Assembly: GCF_014211915.1 (NCBI RefSeq)
Contig: NZ_CP060039.1
Location: 62,001-126,000 of the forward strand
Origin: Burkholderia cenocepacia
GTDB taxonomy: Bacteria > Pseudomonadota > Gammaproteobacteria > Burkholderiales > Burkholderiaceae
Direction of reading: 5' to 3'
DNA length: 64,000 bases
The position numbers were made by a program, and so were the translations under genes. The notes below the pieces were generated by a model. That model ran no database searches. It worked only from the letters and a program-made list of their open reading frames with translations, and was not told the DNA's origin. Positions 57,797 through 64,000 of the stretch are shown here, one piece after another; the first letter of the stretch is position 1, and each line of letters opens with the position of its first letter.

Positions 57797-58569
57797 ACGC
57801 GCTCCCGAACCGCCAGCCGGCCGGCACCACGAGTTCGCTCGTCGTCCGCAACCTGAAGAAGCGCTACGGCTCGCGCACGGTCGTCAAGGACGTGTCGCTC
57901 GACGTGAAGAGCGGCGAAGTCGTCGGTCTGCTCGGCCCGAACGGCGCCGGCAAGACCACGTCGTTCTACATGATCGTCGGCCTCGTGCCGACGGACGCGG
58001 GCGAAATCTCGCTGAACGGCAGCTCGATCAGCCTGCTGCCGATCCACAAGCGCGCGTCGCTCGGCCTGTCGTACCTGCCGCAGGAAGCGTCCGTGTTCCG
58101 CAAGCTGACCGTCGAGGAAAACATCCGCGCGGTGCTCGAGCTGCAGCACGGCGAGGACGGCAAGCGGCTGTCGAAGGACGCGATCTCGTCGCGTACCGAA
58201 GCGCTGCTCGACGAGCTGCAGATCGGCCATCTGCGCGAGAACCCCGCGCTGTCGCTGTCGGGCGGCGAACGGCGCCGCGTCGAAATCGCGCGCGCGCTCG
58301 CGACCAACCCGAGCTTCATCCTGCTCGACGAACCGTTCGCCGGTGTCGATCCGATCGCGGTGCTCGAGATCCAGAAGATCGTCAAGTTCCTGAAACAGCG
58401 CAACATCGGCGTGCTGATCACGGACCACAACGTCCGCGAAACGCTCGGCATCTGCGACCACGCGTACATCATCAGCGACGGTTCGGTGCTGGCCGCCGGC
58501 GCGCCGAGCGAAATCATCGAAAACGAAAGCGTGCGCCGCGTGTACCTCGGCGAACACTTCCGCATGTAA
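57793..58569 (+). CDS. lptB: LPS export ABC transporter ATP-binding protein
   Basis: 258 aa ABC ATPase driving LPS extraction with LptFG. Walker [10 protein letters not shown] at residues 48-56, signature [15 protein letters not shown], Walker [14 protein letters not shown] and the switch histidine in [14 protein letters not shown] overlap with lptA. lptF and lptG are not in the window. Secure. Confidence 0.97.
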   Translation: MNALPNRQPAGTTSSLVVRNLKKRYGSRTVVKDVSLDVKSGEVVGLLGPNGAGKTTSFYMIVGLVPTDAGEISLNGSSISLLPIHKRASLGLSYLPQEASVFRKLTVEENIRAVLELQHGEDGKRLSKDAISSRTEALLDELQIGHLRENPALSLSGGERRRVEIARALATNPSFILLDEPFAGVDPIAVLEIQKIVKFLKQRNIGVLITDHNVRETLGICDHAYIISDGSVLAAGAPSEIIENESVRRVYLGEHFRM

Positions 58570-58741
58570 CGTCCTCCTCGTGGCTGGCTGCACCCCGCCC
58601 GGCATCGCCGCGCGGGGCTGCGCCCCGCTTTGCATCCACGCCCGCGGCCCTGCCCGCGGCCGGGCGGCGCGCCGCGCGTAATCGCGGATGGCTCAATGCG
58701 CCTGGGTCGTGGCAAACTGCCGGTATGACTCCCTCCTTGCC

Positions 58742-60247
58742 ATGAAAGCCAGCCTTCAACTCCGCCTGTCGCAACATCTTGCGCTGACGCCTCAGCTGCA
58801 GCAGTCGATCCGGCTCCTGCAGTTGTCGACGCTCGAATTGCAGCAGGAAGTCGCGATGGCCGTCGCGCAGAACCCGCTGCTCGAGAACGACGACGAATGG
58901 ATCGCCAGCCCGCTGCGCGTCGCGGCGGACGGATCGCTGATCGCGCAGACGCCGCCCGCACAGAACACCGAGCCCACCGCGACCAACGGCAGCAGCACGT
59001 CCAGCGATCGCGCCGAGCGCGACGAGCCGGCCGGCGCCGACGAATACGACGGTTACGGGTCCGGTGACGGCAACGACGGCCCGCAGTGGAATCTCGACGA
59101 ATACGGCCGCTCGAGCGGTGCGTCCGACGACGACGACCTGCCGCCGCTGCAGGTGCAGGAAGCCGCGACGTCGCTGCGCGATCATCTCTCGGCGCAGTTG
59201 CGCGTCACGCAGGCCGGCCCGCGCGATCGCGCGCTCGTGATGTTCCTGATCGAATCGCTCGACGACGACGGCTACCTGACCGCCACGCTCGACGAAGTGC
59301 TCGCCGACCTGCCGCCCGAACTGGAAATCGACTGCGACGAACTGAACGCGGCGCTCGCGCTGCTGCACAGCTTCGACCCGGCCGGCGTCGGCGCGCGCTC
59401 GGCCTCGGAATGCCTGAAGCTGCAGCTGCTGCGTCTCGATCCGTCCCCCACGCGCACGCTCGCGCTCGAGATCGTGTCGCAGCATCTCGAATTGCTCGCC
59501 GCACGCGACTTCACCCGGTTGCGCAAGCACCTGAAGGCGAGCGACGACGCGCTGCGCGACGCGCACGCGCTGATCCGCTCGCTGGAGCCGTTCCCCGGCG
59601 CCGCCTACGGCAAGGCCGAGGCCGACTACGTCGTGCCCGACATCATCGTGAAGAAGGCCGGCCAGGGATGGCTCGCGGAGCTCAATCCGGAGGTCGTCCC
59701 GCGCCTGCGGATCAACAACCTGTACGCGAACATCCTGCGCAACAGCCGCGGCGATCCGTCGGCCGGATCGTTGAAACAGCAGCTGCAGGAAGCGCGCTGG
59801 TTGATCAAGAACATCCAGCAGCGTTTCGACACGATCCTGCGTGTCGCGCAGGCTATTGTCGAGCGTCAGAAGAATTTCTTTGCGCACGGTGAAATTGCCA
59901 TGCGCCCCTTGGTTTTGCGGGAAATAGCTGATACGCTGGGCCTACACGAGTCGACTGTCAGCCGTGTGACAACCGGGAAGTACATGCTGACCCCGTTCGG
60001 GACGCTTGAATTTAAGTACTTCTTCGGATCTCACGTCTCGACCGACACCGGTGGCGCCGCCTCGTCGACCGCCATCCGAGCCCTCATCAAGCAACTGATA
60101 GGAGCTGAAGACCCAAAATCGCCACTTTCGGACAGCCGCATTGCCGAGCTGCTGGCAGAACAGGGTTTCGTGGTCGCGCGCCGCACGGTTGCGAAATATC
60201 GCGAAGCCCTCAAGATCCCGGCAGTGAATCTGCGCAAGTCTCTTTAA
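58742..60247 (+). CDS. rpoN: RNA polymerase sigma-54 factor
   Basis: 501 aa. N-terminal region [21 protein letters not shown], rich in Gln/Leu, for activator response. An acidic linker at about 75-140 is characteristic. The core-binding and DNA-binding parts end in the RpoN box [10 protein letters not shown]. Directs -24/-12 promoters with activators, covering nitrogen, motility and other regulons. Start 58742 ([11 protein letters not shown]); a ribosome site is weak. 172 bases after lptB, hpf follows. Confidence 0.96.
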   Translation: MKASLQLRLSQHLALTPQLQQSIRLLQLSTLELQQEVAMAVAQNPLLENDDEWIASPLRVAADGSLIAQTPPAQNTEPTATNGSSTSSDRAERDEPAGADEYDGYGSGDGNDGPQWNLDEYGRSSGASDDDDLPPLQVQEAATSLRDHLSAQLRVTQAGPRDRALVMFLIESLDDDGYLTATLDEVLADLPPELEIDCDELNAALALLHSFDPAGVGARSASECLKLQLLRLDPSPTRTLALEIVSQHLELLAARDFTRLRKHLKASDDALRDAHALIRSLEPFPGAAYGKAEADYVVPDIIVKKAGQGWLAELNPEVVPRLRINNLYANILRNSRGDPSAGSLKQQLQEARWLIKNIQQRFDTILRVAQAIVERQKNFFAHGEIAMRPLVLREIADTLGLHESTVSRVTTGKYMLTPFGTLEFKYFFGSHVSTDTGGAASSTAIRALIKQLIGAEDPKSPLSDSRIAELLAEQGFVVARRTVAKYREALKIPAVNLRKSL

Positions 60248-60405
60248 GCCTGCTGCCTGCCCGGCGGCAGGCGTGTCCCGGCCACCGCGCACACGGGGAA
60301 CAGGCCGGACGATCTGTCCGCGATACGCCGCTTCGTGCGGCACGGGCAAGTCGACCGGAGCGCCGCCTCGATGCGGCCGGGTGGCCACTCGCTTGGAGAA
60401 GCACT

Positions 60406-60765
60406 ATGAACCTGAAGATCAGTGGACATCATCTCGAAGTCACGCCTGCAATTCGCGAATACGTGATCACCAAGCTGGACCGGGTGCTACGGCATAGCGA
60501 TCAGGTGATCGATGGCACTGTGATCCTCTCGGTCGACAACCACAAGGAAAAGGACAAGCAGCAGCGCGCGGAAATCAACCTGCACCTGAAGGGCAAGGAC
60601 ATCTTCGTCGAAAGCGCGAACGGCAACCTGTACGCCGCGATCGATCTGCTGATCGACAAGCTGGATCGCCAGGTCGTCAAGCACATGGAGCGCCTGCAAA
60701 CGCACGCGCACGACCCGATCAAGCTGCAGCCGTCGATCGACCAGATCGAGCTGCCGCCGCAATAA
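60406..60765 (+). CDS. hpf: Ribosome hibernation promoting factor
   Basis: 119 aa, HPF/RaiA family. Binds the 30S subunit in stationary phase and causes inactive 70S/100S ribosomes. Pattern [20 protein letters not shown] at the N-terminus, [16 protein letters not shown], and [20 protein letters not shown]. Start at 60406 with GGAG 7 bases upstream. Typical gene after rpoN, with a strong terminator at 60787. Secure. Confidence 0.95.
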   Translation: MNLKISGHHLEVTPAIREYVITKLDRVLRHSDQVIDGTVILSVDNHKEKDKQQRAEINLHLKGKDIFVESANGNLYAAIDLLIDKLDRQVVKHMERLQTHAHDPIKLQPSIDQIELPPQ

Positions 60766-60786
60766 CCGTCACCGCAACACGCACGC

Positions 60787-60812
60787 CGCCCGGTTCGCCG
60801 GGCGTTTTTTTT
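60787..60812 (+). terminator. Intrinsic terminator of the rpoN-hpf transcript
   Basis: Seven-base stem CGCCCGG / CCGGGCG around a TTCG tetraloop, then eight Ts (60805-60812). Excellent match to a Rho-independent terminator. Confidence 0.92.
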
Positions 60813-60873
60813 GCCACTCCGCGCGGAGGTGCAACCGGTCCGTCCGTGCTGCGCCACGCACGCGGCTGTGCTC

Positions 60874-60879
60874 TATAAT
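60874..60879 (+). promoter_or_regulatory. Promoter of ptsN
   Basis: Perfect TATAAT hexamer, rare in this GC-rich DNA, 138 bases before the ptsN start. The -35 region is poor. Implies a leader of roughly 130 bases with several ATG codons. Confidence 0.55.
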
Positions 60880-61016
60880 GTTCCGGTTATCGCCGGGGGG
60901 TGTTGGATGCGGTAGCTGCGTTGCAGGTTGCCATGCCACATGCCGTGATATCGCAGAACATGGAAAATCAGTCCGCCGCCGCAAGGAGACCCCAGGCCGC
61001 CCAATCGCCTGCCAAC

Positions 61017-61472
61017 ATGAATCGCCTAGCCAAAATCCTGCCCATAGAGAACGTCGTCATCGACCTCTCGGTCACCAGCAAGAAACGCGTCTTCGAACAA
61101 GCCGGGCTGATGTTCGAGAATCAGAACGGCATCGGCCGCAGCACCGTCACGGACAACCTGTTCGCGCGCGAGCGCCTCGGTTCGACCGGGCTCGGCGAAG
61201 GTGTCGCGATTCCGCACGGCCGCATCAAGGGCCTCAAGCACCCGCTCGCCGCGTTCGTCCGCCTCGCCGATGCGATCCCGTTCGAAGCGCCCGACGGCCA
61301 GCCGGTCGGCCTCCTGATCTTCCTGCTCGTCCCCGAGCAAGCCACCCAGCAGCACCTCGAGATCCTGTCGGAAATCGCGCAACTGCTGTCCGATCGCGAC
61401 GCACGCGAGCGTCTGCACAACGAAACGGATATCGCCGAGTTGCATCGCCTGCTCACTCAGTGGCAACCTTGA
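61017..61472 (+). CDS. ptsN: Nitrogen-PTS EIIA protein
   Basis: 151 aa PtsN/EIIA-Ntr. Phosphorylated on H67 in GVAIPHGRI by the nitrogen phosphotransfer chain; regulates potassium transport, nitrogen and envelope functions. Start at 61017 (MNRLAKILP) matches the family size; an in-frame ATG at 60960 (MENQSAAARR) lies near an AAGGAG and would make an extended form, so the true start is slightly uncertain. hprK follows 130 bases later. Confidence 0.94.
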   Translation: MNRLAKILPIENVVIDLSVTSKKRVFEQAGLMFENQNGIGRSTVTDNLFARERLGSTGLGEGVAIPHGRIKGLKHPLAAFVRLADAIPFEAPDGQPVGLLIFLLVPEQATQQHLEILSEIAQLLSDRDARERLHNETDIAELHRLLTQWQP

Positions 61473-61601
61473 GTTGTTCCGGGCGGAATATTTCCCCGTA
61501 CGAGGCGGCCCACGCCGCCGTCCAGGGCCGCCCGGCGCCGGCCCGGCATGGCGACGTCCGTCGCCGCGCGCCCGCACCGGCCCATTGGAGTGACGAGAGT
61601 C

Positions 61602-62570
61602 ATGGATACGTCCAGCATCAACGCCCAGAGCATCTTCGACGACAACGCAGCCACGCTGAAACTGAGCTGGCTGACGGGGCATGAAGGCTGGGAACGCGGC
61701 TTTTCGGCCGACACGGTCGGCAACGCAACGTCGAGCGCCGACCTCGTCGGCCACCTGAACCTGATCCACCCGAACCGGATCCAGGTGCTCGGCGAAGCCG
61801 AAATCGACTACTACCAGCGCCAGACCGACGAAGACCGTTCGCGCCACATGGCCGAGCTGATCGCGCTCGAACCGCCGTTCCTCGTCGTCGCCGGTGGCGC
61901 CGCGGCGCCACCCGAACTGGTGCTGCGCTGCACGCGCTCGTCCACCCCGCTGTTCACGACGCCGATGTCCGCCGCCGCCGTGATCGACAGCCTGCGGCTC
62001 TATATGTCGCGCATCCTCGCGCCGCGCGCGACGCTGCACGGCGTGTTCCTCGACATCCTCGGGATGGGCGTGCTGCTGACCGGCGATTCGGGCCTCGGCA
62101 AGAGCGAGCTCGGCCTCGAGCTGATCAGCCGCGGGCACGGCCTCGTCGCCGACGACGCGGTCGATTTCGTCCGTCTTGGCCCCGATTTCGTCGAAGGGCG
62201 CTGCCCGCCGCTGCTGCAGAACCTGCTCGAAGTGCGCGGCCTCGGCCTGCTCGACATCAAGACGATCTTCGGCGAAACGGCGGTGCGGCGGAAAATGAAG
62301 CTGAAGCTGATCGTTCAGCTCGTGCGGCGCCCCGACGGCGAATTCCAGCGCCTGCCGCTCGAAAGCCAGACCGTCGACGTGCTCGGGTTGCCGATCAGCA
62401 AGGTCACGATCCAGGTTGCGGCCGGCCGCAACCTCGCGGTGCTCGTCGAGGCGGCCGTCCGGAACACGATCCTGCAGTTGCGCGGAATCGACACGTTGCG
62501 CGATTTCATGGATCGGCAACGACTCGCGATGCAAGATCCCGACAGTCAGTTCCCCGGCAAACTGGTGTAA
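61602..62570 (+). CDS. hprK: HPr kinase/phosphorylase
   Basis: 322 aa. Walker [10 protein letters not shown] at residues 161-169, with the family's second motif [10 protein letters not shown] and the C-terminal signature [14 protein letters not shown] region. Phosphorylates/dephosphorylates HPr; in proteobacteria of this group it works with PtsN and Npr-like HPr. Start 61602 ([11 protein letters not shown]) has GGAG 11 bases ahead. Between ptsN and rapZ, conserved order. Confidence 0.95.
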   Translation: MDTSSINAQSIFDDNAATLKLSWLTGHEGWERGFSADTVGNATSSADLVGHLNLIHPNRIQVLGEAEIDYYQRQTDEDRSRHMAELIALEPPFLVVAGGAAAPPELVLRCTRSSTPLFTTPMSAAAVIDSLRLYMSRILAPRATLHGVFLDILGMGVLLTGDSGLGKSELGLELISRGHGLVADDAVDFVRLGPDFVEGRCPPLLQNLLEVRGLGLLDIKTIFGETAVRRKMKLKLIVQLVRRPDGEFQRLPLESQTVDVLGLPISKVTIQVAAGRNLAVLVEAAVRNTILQLRGIDTLRDFMDRQRLAMQDPDSQFPGKLV

Positions 62571-62614
62571 CCCGCACGCGCCGGCCGCGCAACGCCGACG
62601 CGTCGAGCCGGTGC

Positions 62615-62620
62615 TATGAT
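62615..62620 (+). promoter_or_regulatory. Extended -10 of a rapZ promoter
   Basis: TGC-TATGAT (hexamer TATGAT at 62615-62620), 24 bases before the rapZ ATG in the 74-base spacer. A -35 is not obvious. Confidence 0.4.
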
Positions 62621-62644
62621 GAAACGTCAGGATTCTCTGTTCCC

Positions 62645-63553
62645 ATGCGCATCGTCCTCATCACCGGCATCTCCGGCTCAGGCAAGTCCGTCGCGCTGAA
62701 CGCGCTCGAAGACGCAGGCTATTACTGCGTCGACAACCTGCCGCCGCACGTGCTCCCCGAACTCGCCCGCTACCTCGCGCAGGACGGCCAGCGCCGGCTC
62801 GCGGTCGCGATCGACGCGCGCTCGAGCGCGTCGCTCGACGAAATGCCCGGGCTGATCCGCGAGCTGTCCCGCGAGCACGACGTGCGCGTGCTGTTCCTCA
62901 ATGCGAGCACCCAGGCGCTGATCCAGCGCTTCTCCGAAACGCGCCGCCGCCATCCGTTGTCCGGCTCGCGGTCGCACGATGCGGACGTCGGCCTGCTGTC
63001 GTCGCTCGAGGAAGCGATCGAGCGCGAGCGCGAACTCGTCGCGCCGCTCGCCGAATTCGGCCACCAGATCGACACCAGCACGCTGCGCGCGAACGCGCTG
63101 CGCACCTGGGTCAAGCGCTTCATCGAGCAAAAGAACAACGACCTGATGGTGATGTTCGAATCGTTCGGCTTCAAGCGCGGCGTGCCGCTCGACGCCGATC
63201 TGATGTTCGACGTGCGCGTGCTGCCGAATCCGTACTACGACCACCAGTTGCGCCCGCTCACCGGGCTCGACCAGCCGGTCATCGCCTTTCTCGACGCACT
63301 GCCGATCGTCCATCAGATGATCGACGACATCCATGCGTTCCTGATGAAATGGCTGCCGCACTTCCGCGATGACAACCGCAGCTACCTGACCGTCGCCATC
63401 GGCTGCACGGGCGGCCAGCATCGCTCGGTGTTCATCGCGGAAACGCTCGCCGCGCGCCTCGCGCGCGACGCGAACGTGATCGTGCGGCATCGTGACGCGC
63501 CAGTGGATGTCGACGCGTCGTCGCGGCTCGTCTCCGAGGTCGACCGACCCTAG
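62645..63553 (+). CDS. rapZ: RNase adapter protein / P-loop nucleotidase
   Basis: 302 aa. Walker A GISGSGKS at residues 8-15, then [13 protein letters not shown], and the C-terminal RNA-binding/sensing portion [15 protein letters not shown]. In E. coli RapZ guides RNase E to the sRNA GlmZ to set glucosamine-6-phosphate synthase; GlmZ-type RNAs are not known in this group, so the target is open. Start at 62645. Secure family. Confidence 0.95.
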   Translation: MRIVLITGISGSGKSVALNALEDAGYYCVDNLPPHVLPELARYLAQDGQRRLAVAIDARSSASLDEMPGLIRELSREHDVRVLFLNASTQALIQRFSETRRRHPLSGSRSHDADVGLLSSLEEAIERERELVAPLAEFGHQIDTSTLRANALRTWVKRFIEQKNNDLMVMFESFGFKRGVPLDADLMFDVRVLPNPYYDHQLRPLTGLDQPVIAFLDALPIVHQMIDDIHAFLMKWLPHFRDDNRSYLTVAIGCTGGQHRSVFIAETLAARLARDANVIVRHRDAPVDVDASSRLVSEVDRP

Positions 63554-63580
63554 CGACACCCGCCCCCACGCCCGCGCGCC

Positions 63581-64000
63581 ATGTCCTCCCTATCGACCAC
63601 CCTGATCGACCTGCCGCTGTTTCCGCTGCACACGGTGCTGTTTCCCGGAGGGCTGCTCCCGCTCAAGGTGTTCGAGGCGCGCTATCTCGACATGTCGCGC
63701 GCATGCCTGCGCGACGACGCACCGTTCGGCGTGTGCCTGCTGAAGAGCGGGCCCGAAGTCGCGCAGGACGGCGCGGTGTCGGTGCCCGAAACCATCGGCT
63801 GCATGGCGCGCATCACCGAGTGCGATACCGGCGAATTCGGGATGCTGTATCTGCAGGCGGTCGGCACGCAGCGTTTCGAGCTGCTGTCGTATCGCGTCGA
63901 AGGCAACGGGCTGCTGGTCGGCATCGCGGAGCCGCTGCCCGACGACATCCCGCTCGAAGGCGAACAGGCGCTCGCCCAGTTCGGCTCGTGCGCCGAGGTG
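63581..64000 (+). CDS. LON peptidase substrate-binding domain-containing protein (C-terminus beyond right edge)
   Basis: Partial: 140 codons visible, still open at the end. The pattern LPLFPLHTVLFPGGLLPLKVFEARY at about residues 11-34, in two halves LPLFPLHTVLFPGG and LPLKVFEARY, is the hallmark of the LON-SB (PUA-like) domain; VETIGCMARITEC and GMLYLQAVGTQRFELL follow. These standalone proteins lack ATPase and protease domains and have no established function. Located 28 bases after rapZ, likely co-transcribed. Confidence 0.85.
   Translation, partial: MSSLSTTLIDLPLFPLHTVLFPGGLLPLKVFEARYLDMSRACLRDDAPFGVCLLKSGPEVAQDGAVSVPETIGCMARITECDTGEFGMLYLQAVGTQRFELLSYRVEGNGLLVGIAEPLPDDIPLEGEQALAQFGSCAEV

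Overview
The window is about 66% GC and has the gene content and order of chromosome 1 of a Burkholderia, most likely the Burkholderia cepacia complex. This rests on ssb-MFS-uvrA, kdsD-kdsC-lptCAB-rpoN-hpf-ptsN-hprK-rapZ, phasin/phaA/phaB and ilvA-queF, plus the protein sequences themselves. The species cannot be fixed from the sequence alone. No rRNA, tRNA, IS element, prophage or CRISPR array was seen. Nearly all DNA is coding, and the long antisense reading frames are GC-driven shadows.

Layout. 1-6.4 kb: a large FAD/4Fe-4S oxidoreductase (cut by the left edge), divergent from ilvA and queF. 6.4-7.2 kb: a lower-GC two-gene insert (DUF1493 plus STM2901-like protein) of unknown function. 7.4-11.8 kb: a D-amino-acid locus (RidA, D-aminoacylase, RpiR regulator) divergent from a PLP D-serine-dehydratase-like enzyme, with a perfect palindrome between them. 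11.9-22.7 kb: accessory and envelope genes, including a DJ-1 protein, a MarR-MFS pair, EcsC, a frameshifted alpha/beta hydrolase, a CHRD protein, an outer-membrane protein, a class II aldolase, a phospholipase D lipoprotein, a decayed GntR/FCD regulator and an M48 lipoprotein protease.

22.9-37.1 kb is the most distinctive region: a divergent aryl-polyene (xanthomonadin-like) pigment cluster. The left arm encodes a glycosyltransferase, an FkbO/Hyg5-type chorismatase (a plausible source of a 3-hydroxybenzoate starter), a FabG-like reductase and an acyl carrier protein. The right arm encodes a membrane protein, an AMP-ligase fused to an ApeI-like dehydratase, a lipid-A-type acyltransferase, a LolA-like protein, an MMPL exporter, a polysaccharide deacetylase, a ketosynthase, a chain-length factor, a second hotdog dehydratase and a small helical protein, mostly joined by ATGA overlaps. 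Together these fit synthesis of a conjugated aryl-polyene chain on a carrier protein, transfer to a lipid or sugar carrier, and delivery to the outer membrane. APE clusters as a class are known; the fusion, the deacetylase and the starter route are the features worth examining.

37.2-41.9 kb: polyhydroxybutyrate genes (phaB, phaA, phasin, without phaC) and an orphan ParA. 42-54.9 kb: DNA repair (Mpg, Mug, SSB, UvrA), transporters, PurU, a NUDIX protein, Apt and a KefB/YbaL-type antiporter. 55-64 kb: the conserved Kdo/LPS-transport block (kdsD, kdsC, lptC, lptA, lptB) followed by the nitrogen-PTS block (rpoN, hpf, ptsN, hprK, rapZ) and a LON-substrate-binding-domain gene cut by the right edge.
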